Positions 44,967 through 52,936 of a DNA stretch of 64,000 nt are shown piece after piece (the first letter of the stretch is position 1; each line of letters starts with the position of its first letter). Under the pieces are notes generated by a model. The model was not told the origin of the DNA and did no database searches. It saw only the letters and a program-made list of their open reading frames with translations. The DNA comes from Pseudolysinimonas_A sp947085045 (GTDB lineage Bacteria > Actinomycetota > Actinomycetes > Actinomycetales > Microbacteriaceae), in contig CAMTUU010000004.1 in NCBI GenBank assembly GCA_947085045.1, positions 212,993-276,992 of the forward strand, read 5' to 3'. The translations under genes were made by a program, and so were the position numbers.

Positions 44967-45845
44967 GTGGCGGAGTCGGGCTATCCCCTGGTGTGGGTCG
45001 AGTCGCCTCTGCAGTTCGTCTCCGCCGCCGAGCTGGCCGCCGCTCGGGGCGTGCGGATGCGCGTGGTCTTCCGCCTCGGACCGCAGATGCCGGAGACGGC
45101 CGCTGAGCTGCTCGCCCGTGGCGCGGAGTTCGCCTCGTGCCTGCCGTACGTCGGCATTCCGTGGGGCGAGCTGTCGCGCGCGGCCGAATGGATCGCCGGC
45201 GACGGGCTGTCGGGGCAGTTCCGGATGGCCGCCGCGGTTTTGCGGCCGCGCGCCGTGACCCTCCTCGACGATGGCGCGATGAGCCTCCGGCTCGCCGCCG
45301 CTCTGGCCGGGAGATGCTCCTTCGAGCGGCCCGCACAGCGCTCGTCGGCCCTCCGCGGCCTGTTGGGCGACCTCACCCGCGACCACCTGCGAGGTCTCGC
45401 TGGCAGGGGTCGTCTCGAATTCTTCAGCGCGTTCGTCGAGGCGCCCGGTGCCAACATGCCCGAGTTCGCTGCAGCCGCCGCCCTCGGGGTGCGGCTGCGC
45501 GCCAACCGGTTCGCGTGGACCCGCCGCACCGCGCGGCCGCCGCAGCTTCCCGCACGTCGCGTGCTGCTCGGCACGGCGCGCGTCGCCGACGGGCTGCTCG
45601 ACGCCGCGGAGCACCGGGCCGAGGTCGCCCGTTTCGCGGCGGCCGGCGCGGCCGTCTACCTGCCGCACCGTCGGGAGTCCGCCGCGGAGGTCGCCGCGAT
45701 GCGGGGGATCCCGGGAGTCACGGTGATCGAGCCGAACCTGCCGGTCGAGCTCTACCTCGCCGGCCTCGACGGTCTCGAGATCCGCTCGTCGGGTTCGAGC
45801 GCCGACACGACTCTGGCCCGCGTCCTGGCGGAGCGCGCGGCGTGA
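44967..45845 (+). CDS. Probable sialyltransferase-like glycosyltransferase
   Basis: 292 residues if started at GTG 44967 (GAGG about 6 nt upstream), which puts YPLVWVESPLQFVSAAELAA at the N-terminus as in polysialyl/lipooligosaccharide sialyltransferase-like proteins. Further on: RAVTLLDDGAMSLRLAAALA, and late AGAAVYLPHRRE and IEPNLPVELYLAGLDG, which resemble the CMP-binding His-Pro and Ser/Thr blocks of GT38/GT52 enzymes (PHR here in place of PHP). Its GTGA overlap with the CMP-nonulosonate synthetase gene supports a transferase for that sugar. Family placement is tentative; acceptor unknown. Confidence 0.6.
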   Translation: MAESGYPLVWVESPLQFVSAAELAAARGVRMRVVFRLGPQMPETAAELLARGAEFASCLPYVGIPWGELSRAAEWIAGDGLSGQFRMAAAVLRPRAVTLLDDGAMSLRLAAALAGRCSFERPAQRSSALRGLLGDLTRDHLRGLAGRGRLEFFSAFVEAPGANMPEFAAAAALGVRLRANRFAWTRRTARPPQLPARRVLLGTARVADGLLDAAEHRAEVARFAAAGAAVYLPHRRESAAEVAAMRGIPGVTVIEPNLPVELYLAGLDGLEIRSSGSSADTTLARVLAERAA

Positions 45846-47083
45846 CCCGTCGAAACGGCGACGGGGGTGACGACTCGCGGCAGGCCGGCCCCCGCCGCGA
45901 GGTCGTCGCCGTCATTCCGGCGCGCGGCGGTTCGAAGGGCGTTCCGGGGAAGAACCTCAAGCGCGTGGGCGGGGTGCCGCTCGTCGGCCGCGCCGTCGCC
46001 TCCGCCCGCGAGGCCGTGCGCGTCGACCGGGTTGTCGTGTCGACCGACGACGCGGAGATCGCCGCCGTCGCCCGCGAATGGGGCGCGGAGGTCGTCGACC
46101 GTCCGGCGCAGATCGCCGGCGACACGGCGTCGAGCGAATCGGCGCTGCTGCACGCGTTTGACGCGCTCGCCGATCGCGGCATCGAGCCTCGGATCCTGGT
46201 GTTCATCCAGGCGACGTCGCCGTTCGTCGATGCCGCCGACCTCGACGACGCGATCGGCCGCGTCGAGCAGGGGCACGAGGACGTCGTGTTCTCGGCAGTG
46301 GAGTCGTGGGGCTTCCTCTGGCGGCACGACCCGGACGGCATGTCAGGCATCAACCACGACCCCGCCGCGCGGCCCCGCAGGCAGGATCGCGAGCCGGAGT
46401 ACCTCGAGACCGGCGCCTTCTACGTGCTCGACGCCGCGGGCTTTCGGGCGGCGGGGCACCGCTTCTTCGGCCGCACCGGGGTCGCCCTGGTGGACGAACG
46501 GCATGCGCTCGAGATCGATACCGAGGAGCAGCTGCAGCTGGCCGCGGCGATCGCCCCGCTCGTCGACGCGCCCCGACCGCTCGACGCGGACGCGCTGGTC
46601 ACCGACTTCGACGGCGTGCACACCGACGACTCGGTGCTCGTCGGGCAGGACGGCGCGGAGTTCGTGACCGTCGACCGCGGGGACGGGATGGGCATCACCT
46701 TGCTGAAGCGCGCGGGAGTGCCGACCCTCATCCTGTCGACGGAGACCAACCCGGTCGTCTCCGCGCGCGCCGCGAAGCTCGGCGTCGACGTGCGCCAGGG
46801 GCTGGGCGACAAGGCCTCGGTGCTGCGGGCCTGGGCCGCGGAGCGTGGCATCGACCTCGACCGCATCGCCTACCTCGGCAACGACGTCAACGACCTCGAG
46901 TGCCTCGCCCTCGTCGGCTGGCCGCTCGCCGTGCCCGACGCCCACCCCCGTGTGCTCGCCGCGGCCCGCATCGTGCTCGGCAGCCCCGGCGGCCGCGGCG
47001 CGGTGCGCGAAGCCGCCGAACGCATCCTCGCCGCCCGTGAGAACGCGGCGCCCGCGTCATCCAGCAGAAGGAGTACGGCATGA
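45842..47083 (+). CDS. neuA: CMP-nonulosonate cytidylyltransferase fused to KdsC-like HAD phosphatase
   Basis: 413 residues, two enzymes on one chain. About 18-240: cytidylyltransferase with VVAVIPARGGSKGVPGKNLK, VVSTDDAEIAAVA, VFIQATSPF and YLETGAFYVLDAAGF. About 255-405: HAD phosphatase of the KdsC/NeuA-C type with DALVTDFDGVHTDD (nucleophile Asp and +2 Asp), STETNPVVSARAAKLG and YLGNDVNDLECLA. Together they could dephosphorylate a nonulosonate 9-phosphate and activate it with CTP. GTG overlaps the gene before; the NeuB ATG overlaps its stop. Whether the sugar is Neu5Ac, Kdn or legionaminic acid is not decided. Confidence 0.9.
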   Translation: MTRRNGDGGDDSRQAGPRREVVAVIPARGGSKGVPGKNLKRVGGVPLVGRAVASAREAVRVDRVVVSTDDAEIAAVAREWGAEVVDRPAQIAGDTASSESALLHAFDALADRGIEPRILVFIQATSPFVDAADLDDAIGRVEQGHEDVVFSAVESWGFLWRHDPDGMSGINHDPAARPRRQDREPEYLETGAFYVLDAAGFRAAGHRFFGRTGVALVDERHALEIDTEEQLQLAAAIAPLVDAPRPLDADALVTDFDGVHTDDSVLVGQDGAEFVTVDRGDGMGITLLKRAGVPTLILSTETNPVVSARAAKLGVDVRQGLGDKASVLRAWAAERGIDLDRIAYLGNDVNDLECLALVGWPLAVPDAHPRVLAAARIVLGSPGGRGAVREAAERILAARENAAPASSSRRSTA

Positions 47084-47952
47084 ACGTCCGCATCGGAAGC
47101 CACACGGTCGGCGACGGGCACCCCGCCTACGTCATCGCCGAGATCGGCCTGAACCACAACGGCGACGTCGAGATCGCCAAGCGGCTCATCGACGTCGCGG
47201 CCGACGCCGGAGCGCAGGCCGTGAAGTTCCAGAAGCGCACCCCCGAGATCTCCACGCCGGCCCACATGCGCGACGTGCCGCGGGAGACCCCGTGGGGCAC
47301 GATGAGCTACCTCGAGTACCGCTACCGCGTCGAATTCGATCGCGACCAGTACATCGAGATCGGCGACCATGCGACCCTGCGCGGGCTCGACTGGTTCGCC
47401 TCGCCGTGGGACGTGCCGAGCGTCGCCTTCCTCGAGGACCTCAACGTCGTCGCGCACAAGGTGGCGTCGGCGTCGGTGACCGACCTCGAACTGTTGCGCG
47501 CGCTCGCCGCCACCGGGAAGCCGATCATCCTGTCGACCGGGATGTCGACGATCGACCAGATCGACGCGGCCGTCGACGTGTTCGGCGTCGAGAACCTCGT
47601 GCTGCTGCACGCCACCTCGACCTACCCGATGCCCGCCGAGGAGGCCAACCTGCGAATGATGACGACCCTCCGCGGCCGCTTCCCGGGCGTGCCGGTCGGG
47701 TACTCGGGTCACGAGCCGGGGCTGCAGATCTCGCTCGCGGCCGCGGCCCTCGGCGCGACGGCGATCGAGCGGCACATCACCCTCGACCGCACGATGTGGG
47801 GTTCCGACCACGCCGCGTCGCTCGAGCCGGCCGGTCTGCAGCACCTCGTGCGCGACATCCGCATCATCGAGTGCGCGCTCGGCGACGGGATCAAGCGGAT
47901 CATGCCCGGCGAAGAGGCCCCGATGGCCAAGCTGCGGCGGGTCACTGCGTGA
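47080..47952 (+). CDS. neuB: Nonulosonic acid (sialic-type) synthase, lacking the SAF domain
   Basis: 290 residues. The TIM-barrel synthase is complete: VIAEIGLNHNGDVEIAKRLI, AVKFQKRTPE, HKVASASVTDLELLRALA, STGMSTIDQID, LHATSTYPMP, GYSGHEPGLQISLAA and ERHITLDRTMWGSDHAASLE. It would join phosphoenolpyruvate with a mannosamine-type sugar (or its 6-phosphate). It ends at about residue 290, where family members of 335-350 residues continue into the antifreeze-like SAF domain; that domain is absent. ATG overlaps the neuA stop (ATGA). Confidence 0.92.
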   Translation: MNVRIGSHTVGDGHPAYVIAEIGLNHNGDVEIAKRLIDVAADAGAQAVKFQKRTPEISTPAHMRDVPRETPWGTMSYLEYRYRVEFDRDQYIEIGDHATLRGLDWFASPWDVPSVAFLEDLNVVAHKVASASVTDLELLRALAATGKPIILSTGMSTIDQIDAAVDVFGVENLVLLHATSTYPMPAEEANLRMMTTLRGRFPGVPVGYSGHEPGLQISLAAAALGATAIERHITLDRTMWGSDHAASLEPAGLQHLVRDIRIIECALGDGIKRIMPGEEAPMAKLRRVTA

Positions 47953-49190
47953 AGACGCCCTCGATGAGGGCTGTCGGCCTCGCCGACTCGGACTCGTATG
48001 TGAAGTGGGGGGCGGCTCTGCTCGGCACCCTGCCGGGGGAGTGGGAGCGCGAGCTGCTCGTCGTCGACTCGCAGTTCACGGTCAACGACACGCAGCTGCG
48101 GGACGCGATCGCCGGCACCGGGGTGACGGAGGTGGTGCGAACGCCCTTCGGCGAGGTGGCGGCGCGCGTCGCCGGGCGCACACCTGATGTCGTGCTCGTC
48201 GCCGCGCCCGGGCCGGTCAGCCGGGAGCTGGTGCGGCTGATCGCCCGGATCGAGCCCCGTCCGGTGATCGTGTCGGGGATGCCGGGCATCTCGATCCCGG
48301 TGACGGTCAAGGCGCTGCGCTTCCGCCGCCAGTCGGATCTGATGATCGTGCACTCCCGCCGTGAGGTGCGCGAGTTCGCGACCCTGGCGCGCGAGCGGGG
48401 ATGGGACCACCGCCTCGCTCTCGCCCGGCTCCCGTTCGCGGCCGCCGGACCCCGGTCGTCCGCGACCCTCGGCGACGACCTCGTCTTCGCCGCGCAGGCG
48501 ATCGTGCCGCGCGAGCGGGCCGACCGGGTCATCGTGGCGCGGATGCTGCGCGACGCCGCGCTCGCCGACCCGTCGCGGCGCGTCGTCGTCAAGCTGCGCG
48601 CGCGCCCGGGGGAGCGGTCGACCCACCCGGAGCAGGACGGCTACCCCGAACTGCTCGAGGGCCTCGGCGACCTGCCGCCGAATCTGGTGTTCGCCACCGG
48701 CCCGATGGGGGAGGCCCTCGACTCCGCCGCCGGGCTGGTGACGGTGAGTTCGACGGCGATCCTCGAGGCGGTGGCCCGGGGGATCCCTGCGATCGCGATC
48801 GACGCCTTCGGGGTGTCGGATGGGCTGATCAACCCGGTCTTCGCCGGCAGCGGGATGTTCGGCGGCCGGAACGACGTCGTCGAGCGGCGCTTCCGGCATC
48901 CCGACCCCGCCTGGGTCGACGACAACTACTTCCACGCCGAGGATGACTGGGTGGCCACCCTCGAGTCCCTCGTGGCGGCCCGGCGACGGGGCGAGCTGCC
49001 CGAGCGGGCGGCGCACGTGCAGGCGGGCGGTCTCCTCCGTGCGGCGTGGGATCGGCGCCAGGCCCTCGGCGCGGCCGACCGGTCGTTCGCCGGACGTGTC
49101 GCGCTCGTCGTCGGCACGCCCGCCCGCGCGGTGGTGCGGATGGGGCGCCGGGTCAGCGCGCGGCTGTCGTCCCGCGCGTTGGCGGGCTGA
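47949..49190 (+). CDS. DUF6716 putative glycosyltransferase
   Basis: 413 residues from GTG at 47949 (overlap with the neuB stop; ATG 47964 is the alternative). Start MRAVGLADSDSYVKWGAALL and the middle LMIVHSRREVREFATLARER, VVVKLRARPGERSTHPEQDG and SSTAILEAVARGIPAIAIDA resemble DUF6716 proteins, thought to be GT-B glycosyltransferases found beside sialic-acid genes in Actinobacteria. A basic C-terminal tail (RVALVVGTPARAVVRMGRRV) may meet the membrane. Likely transfers the nonulosonate or builds its acceptor. The end overlaps the convergent mannose synthase by 38 bp. Confidence 0.8.
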   Translation: MKTPSMRAVGLADSDSYVKWGAALLGTLPGEWERELLVVDSQFTVNDTQLRDAIAGTGVTEVVRTPFGEVAARVAGRTPDVVLVAAPGPVSRELVRLIARIEPRPVIVSGMPGISIPVTVKALRFRRQSDLMIVHSRREVREFATLARERGWDHRLALARLPFAAAGPRSSATLGDDLVFAAQAIVPRERADRVIVARMLRDAALADPSRRVVVKLRARPGERSTHPEQDGYPELLEGLGDLPPNLVFATGPMGEALDSAAGLVTVSSTAILEAVARGIPAIAIDAFGVSDGLINPVFAGSGMFGGRNDVVERRFRHPDPAWVDDNYFHAEDDWVATLESLVAARRRGELPERAAHVQAGGLLRAAWDRRQALGAADRSFAGRVALVVGTPARAVVRMGRRVSARLSSRALAG

Positions 49191-49929
49191 CCCGCGGGCG
49201 CGGCCGCACGAACCGCGTGATGCCCCACACCGTCACCCGACGCATCGCCTCGGCGACGACGCCCGAGTTCATCTTCGACACCCCCGCGGTGCGCTCGCGG
49301 AACTCGATCGGGCGTTCCGCGATGCGCCAGCCGGCGTCGAGCGTGCGCAGCGTCATGTCGATCTGGAAGCAGTAGCCGCGCGAGTCGATCGCGTCGAGGT
49401 CGATGGTGCGCAGCACCTCGGCCCGGTAGGCCCGGTAGCCGGCCGTCATGTCGCGCACGCGCGCCTGCAGCATGAAGCGCGCGTACCAGTTGCCGGCGCG
49501 GCTGAGCAGGCGTCGTCCGGCGGCCCAGTCGGCGAGGCCCCCGCCGGGCACGTAGCGCGAGCCGATCGCGAGGCCCAGCCCGGGGTCGTCGGCGAGAGCG
49601 GCGAGCAGCGACGGCAAGGCGGATGCCGGATGCGACCCGTCGGCATCCATCTCGACGATCACGTCGTAGCCGCGGTCGAGCGCGACCCGGAAGCCGGCGA
49701 CGTAGGCCCGCCCGAGACCTTCCTTGCGGGCGCGGTGCAGCACGGTCAGCCGGGGGTCGGCGGCGGCGAGCCCGTCGGCGATGTCGCCGGTGCCGTCGGG
49801 GCTCGCGTCGTCGACGACCAGGACGTCGACGTGCGGTTCGGCGGCGAACACGGCGGCGACGGTGGCGGCGAGGCTGCCGGCCTCGTCGTAGGTCGGCGTG
49901 ACCACGAGCACGCGAGGTCGGGCCGGCAT
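49153..49929 (-). CDS. ppm1: Polyprenol-phosphate mannose synthase (GT2)
   Basis: 258 residues from ATG 49929 (ATG 49938 adds MSI). GT2 Dpm1-like: VLVVTPTYDEAGSLAATVAA, VLVVDDASPDGTGDIAD, VIVEMDADGSHPA (metal DxD), GSRYVPGG, GYRAYRAEVL. Makes polyprenyl-phosphate-mannose from GDP-mannose for extracytoplasmic mannosylation. The lipoprotein acyltransferase-like domain fused in some actinobacteria is absent. A -10 TAGGAT (49937-49942) lies 7 nt before ATG 49929, which decides that start over 49938. Confidence 0.88.
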   Translation of the reverse strand: MPARPRVLVVTPTYDEAGSLAATVAAVFAAEPHVDVLVVDDASPDGTGDIADGLAAADPRLTVLHRARKEGLGRAYVAGFRVALDRGYDVIVEMDADGSHPASALPSLLAALADDPGLGLAIGSRYVPGGGLADWAAGRRLLSRAGNWYARFMLQARVRDMTAGYRAYRAEVLRTIDLDAIDSRGYCFQIDMTLRTLDAGWRIAERPIEFRERTAGVSKMNSGVVAEAMRRVTVWGITRFVRPRPRVSPPTRGTTAAR

Positions 49930-49936
49930 GATCGAC

Positions 49937-49946
49937 ATCCTAGGCT
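49937..49946. promoter_or_regulatory. Symmetric -10 region shared by ppm1 and birA
   Basis: ATCCTAGGCT holds a plus-strand -10 TAGGCT (49941-49946) 6 nt before the birA GTG, and a minus-strand -10 TAGGAT (49937-49942) 7 nt before the ppm1 ATG. The two overlap by two bases around CCTAGG. Polymerase can bind in only one orientation at a time, so the two genes should compete. Confidence 0.7.
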
Positions 49947-49952
49947 CGCAGG

Positions 49953-50708
49953 GTGGAGTACCCGCTGAGCCGCTCGGTCGTCCCGGACCTCCGCGTGCTC
50001 GAGTCGTCGCCGTCGACCAACAGCGAGCTGCTCGCCCTCGCCGCCGACGCGCGGCTCCCTTCGTTCGCGGCGGTTCTCACCCTCGACCAGACGGCGGGCC
50101 GCGGGCGGCTCGACCGCACCTGGGTGGCCCCTGCCGGAACCGCCCTCGCCCTCTCGGTGCTCGTGCGCGGGGCGCTCGCGCATCCGCTCGCCTCGTGGTT
50201 GCCGCTGCTCGCCGGCCTGACGCTCGCTGAGGCGCTCGACGAGGTCGCTCCGGGGCGCGTGCAGGTGAAGTGGCCGAACGACCTGCTGCTCGATGACCGC
50301 AAGGTGTGCGGGATCCTCGTCGAGGTCGCGCCGGGTGGGGATGCCGTGGTCGGCTCCGGCCTGAACCTCGCGCAGACGGCGGAGCAGCTGCCGGTGGCGA
50401 CGGCGACATCGCTCGCCCTCGCCGGGGTGCCGCTCACGTCGGGGCAACTGGACGCCGTCGTCGCGGGTTACCTGGGCCGTCTGCGCGACGAGATCGAGAC
50501 CCCCGGGCCGGTCTCGCGGCTGCGGGAGCGGGTGGTCGCGCGGTGCGCGACGGTCGGCAGCACCGTGAGCGTGCTGCTCGCCGACGGCACGTCGCTGGAG
50601 GGCACCGCGACGGGGCTGGATGCCTCGGGTCGTCTCGAGGTCCGGTCAGTGAGCGGAGAGACGGCGACGGTCGCGGTCGGCGACGTCACGCACGCGCGCT
50701 TGCGCTAG
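49953..50708 (+). CDS. birA: Biotin--[acyl-CoA-carboxylase] ligase
   Basis: 251 residues, class I (no N-terminal DNA-binding domain, so not a biotin repressor). Biotin/AMP site: TAGRGRLDRTWV (about 48-60), VKWPNDLLLDDRKVCGILVE (about 108-127), and the C-terminal beta domain with GRLEVRSVSGE. It biotinylates the carboxylase alpha subunit. GTG at 49953 is 6 nt from -10 TAGGCT: leaderless, divergent from ppm1. Stop shares CTAG with the convergent GtrA gene. Confidence 0.93.
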   Translation: MEYPLSRSVVPDLRVLESSPSTNSELLALAADARLPSFAAVLTLDQTAGRGRLDRTWVAPAGTALALSVLVRGALAHPLASWLPLLAGLTLAEALDEVAPGRVQVKWPNDLLLDDRKVCGILVEVAPGGDAVVGSGLNLAQTAEQLPVATATSLALAGVPLTSGQLDAVVAGYLGRLRDEIETPGPVSRLRERVVARCATVGSTVSVLLADGTSLEGTATGLDASGRLEVRSVSGETATVAVGDVTHARLR

Positions 50709-51286
50709 TCGTGCGAGGTGACGGACCGCTGCGGGCCGTCGGCATCCCGTGAGGCCTCGGCATCGTCCTCGAAGATCGCGAGAGCGGCCGCCTCGGCCTT
50801 GTGCTCCCGCGCCGTGAGGCCGTCCTTGCGATGGTGGCCGTACACCCAGAACCGGTAGAGCAAGAAGCGGAACGTGGTGCCGAGCAGCAACCCGATGACG
50901 TTCGCCGAGATGTTGTCGGCGACGAGGTTGTCGAAGCCGAGGACGTAGTGGGACACCCACAGGCAGAGGAGCCCGATGAGGAGGCCCCCGACCGCGACCG
51001 CGGAGAATTCGAGCAGCTCGAGGAGGAAGTTCTTGCGGCGATGCTCCCGGAACGTCCAGTAGCGGTTGCCGAACCAGGTGGCGATGACGGCGACGGAGAC
51101 CGACACGAGCTTCGCGCCGATCGGGCCCTGGAGGAAGTGCCCCTCGCCGAACACGCCGAGCCGCAGGAGGTTGAACAGGCCGACGTCGATGACGTAGCCC
51201 ACGAGGCCGACGACGCCGAACTTGAGAGCGTAGCGCACGAGTTTGTGCCACACCAGCCGGACCAGGTTCACGAGTCGGGCGAGCAC
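50705..51286 (-). CDS. GtrA family membrane protein
   Basis: 193 residues with four hydrophobic segments (about 19-40, 50-70, 88-108, 118-137) spaced as in GtrA proteins: LVRYALKFGVVGLVGYVIDV, FGNRYWTFREHRR and TTFRFLLYRFWVYGH are family blocks. GtrA proteins help move lipid-linked sugars across the membrane; the mycobacterial one next to purK/birA has the same place. A charged tail follows. GTG at 51286 is 6 nt from -10 TAGGCT (51293-51298): leaderless. Confidence 0.88.
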   Translation of the reverse strand: MLARLVNLVRLVWHKLVRYALKFGVVGLVGYVIDVGLFNLLRLGVFGEGHFLQGPIGAKLVSVSVAVIATWFGNRYWTFREHRRKNFLLELLEFSAVAVGGLLIGLLCLWVSHYVLGFDNLVADNISANVIGLLLGTTFRFLLYRFWVYGHHRKDGLTAREHKAEAAALAIFEDDAEASRDADGPQRSVTSHD

Positions 51287-51292
51287 TCCAGA

Positions 51293-51302
51293 AGCCTAGA
51301 CT
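51293..51302. promoter_or_regulatory. Symmetric -10 region shared by gtrA and purK
   Basis: AGCCTAGACT: minus-strand TAGGCT (51293-51298) lies 6 nt before the gtrA GTG, plus-strand TAGACT (51297-51302) lies 6 nt before the purK GTG. The two -10 boxes overlap on TA, like the ppm1/birA pair 1.4 kb away. Both genes are predicted leaderless; start codons are only 22 bp apart. Confidence 0.7.
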
Positions 51303-51308
51303 GGGGCG

Positions 51309-52421
51309 GTGGGCTCGGTGATCGGCGTCATCGGCGGAGGCCAGCTGGCGCGCATGATGATCCCCCCCGCTGTCGCACTCGGGATCGAGATCCGCGTCCT
51401 CGCCGAGACGGACGGATCGTCGGCATCCCTCGCCGCCACCGCGGTCGGCGACCACCGGGACGCCGCCACGGTGCTCGCCTTCGCCGCCGGAGTCGATGTC
51501 ATCACCTTCGACCACGAGCATGTGCCGCAGGAGGTGCTCGCCCAGCTCGTCGCCGCGGGCATCCCGGTGCGCCCCGGCCCCGACGCGCTCGCGGTCGCCC
51601 AGGACAAGCTGGTCATGCGGCAGCGTCTCGAAGTGCTCGGCGTGCCGATCCCGGCGTGGGCCGAGGTGCAGGATCGGGCCGGACTCGCGGCGTTCCTCGC
51701 GGCGCACGGCGGCGCGGCGGTCGTGAAGACACCGCGCGGTGGCTACGACGGCAAGGGCGTACGGGTCGTGCGGGATGCCGGGGAGGCCGACGACTGGCTC
51801 GCCGCCGGACCCGTGCTCGCCGAGGAGCTCGTCGACTTCCGCCGCGAGCTCGCCCAGCTCGTCGCGCGGCGGCCATCGGGCGAGTTCGCCGCCTGGCCGC
51901 TCGCCGAGACCGTGCAGATCGGCGGCGTCTGCGCCGAGGTGATCGCCCCGGCACCCGAGGCAGGACCGCTGGCCGCCGAAGCCCGCGAGATGGCGGCGAC
52001 GATCGCCGCCGGCCTCGACGTCACCGGGGTGCTCGCGGTCGAGCTGTTCGAGACCGCCGACGGGCGTCTGCTCGTCAACGAACTCGCGATGCGCCCGCAC
52101 AACAGCGGTCACTGGACCATCGACGGCGCCGTCACCAGCCAGTTCGAACAGCACCTGCGCGCCGTGCTCGACCTCCCGCTGGGCGATCCGTCCCCGGTCG
52201 CCCGGGTGAGCGTCATGGTCAACGTGCTCGGCGGTCCGGTCGGCGCTCTGCTGCCGGACCGCTACCCGGCGGCGTTCGCCGCGCATCCCGACGTGAAGTT
52301 CCACTCCTACGGCAAGGACTCCCGCCCGGGGCGCAAGGTCGGGCACGTCACGGCGACCGGAACCGACGCGGATGCCGTCCGCACCCGGGCGCGCGCCGCA
52401 GCGGGGTTCTTCGACGCCTGA
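51309..52421 (+). CDS. purK: 5-(carboxyamino)imidazole ribonucleotide synthase
   Basis: 370 residues, ATP-grasp. IGVIGGGQLARMM at the start, VKTPRGGYDGKGVRVV (ATP loop, about 138), EELVDFRRELAQLVAR and the metal site NELAMRPHNSGHWTIDG. ATP-dependent carboxylation of AIR in purine synthesis; the product goes to PurE. GTG at 51309, leaderless. Confidence 0.95.
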   Translation: MGSVIGVIGGGQLARMMIPPAVALGIEIRVLAETDGSSASLAATAVGDHRDAATVLAFAAGVDVITFDHEHVPQEVLAQLVAAGIPVRPGPDALAVAQDKLVMRQRLEVLGVPIPAWAEVQDRAGLAAFLAAHGGAAVVKTPRGGYDGKGVRVVRDAGEADDWLAAGPVLAEELVDFRRELAQLVARRPSGEFAAWPLAETVQIGGVCAEVIAPAPEAGPLAAEAREMAATIAAGLDVTGVLAVELFETADGRLLVNELAMRPHNSGHWTIDGAVTSQFEQHLRAVLDLPLGDPSPVARVSVMVNVLGGPVGALLPDRYPAAFAAHPDVKFHSYGKDSRPGRKVGHVTATGTDADAVRTRARAAAGFFDA

Positions 52422-52438
52422 CGTTTAGTCTGAGCGAC

Positions 52439-52936
52439 ATGTCTGCCGCGCCCGTCGTCGCCGTCGTGATGGGATCCGACTCGGACTGGCCGGTGATGGC
52501 GGAAGCCGTCGCGGCCCTCGACGAGTTCGGCGTCCCGCACGAGGTCGAGATCGTCTCCGCGCATCGCACGCCGCGCCGCATGATCGACTTCGCGTCCGAG
52601 GCGGCCGGCCGCGGCATCCGGGTCATCATCGCCGGGGCGGGCGGCGCCGCCCACCTGCCCGGCATGATCGCCTCGGTCACGACGCTCCCGGTCGTCGGCG
52701 TGCCCGTGCCGCTCAAGAACCTCGACGGCCTCGACTCGCTGCTCTCGATCGTGCAGATGCCCGCCGGCATCCCGGTCGCCACCGTCGCGATCGGCAACGC
52801 CCGCAACGCCGGCATCCTCGCGGTGCGCATCCTGGCCTCGGGTGACGACGCGCTCACCGCGCAGCTCGCCGAGTTCGCCGCCGGGCTGGAGCGGATGGTC
52901 GCGGAGAAGAACGCCGCGCTGCCCCGCGACTCGTGA
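52439..52936 (+). CDS. purE: N5-carboxyaminoimidazole ribonucleotide mutase
   Basis: 165 residues, class I PurE: VVMGSDSDWPVMAEA, VSAHRTPRRM, IIAGAGGAAHLPGMIAS and GVPVPLKNLDGLDSLLS are all present. Converts N5-CAIR to CAIR. ATG at 52439 is 7 nt from its own -10 TAGTCT (52426-52431), so it can be made without purK readthrough. Its stop overlaps the LCP gene start (GTGA). Confidence 0.96.
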   Translation: MSAAPVVAVVMGSDSDWPVMAEAVAALDEFGVPHEVEIVSAHRTPRRMIDFASEAAGRGIRVIIAGAGGAAHLPGMIASVTTLPVVGVPVPLKNLDGLDSLLSIVQMPAGIPVATVAIGNARNAGILAVRILASGDDALTAQLAEFAAGLERMVAEKNAALPRDS

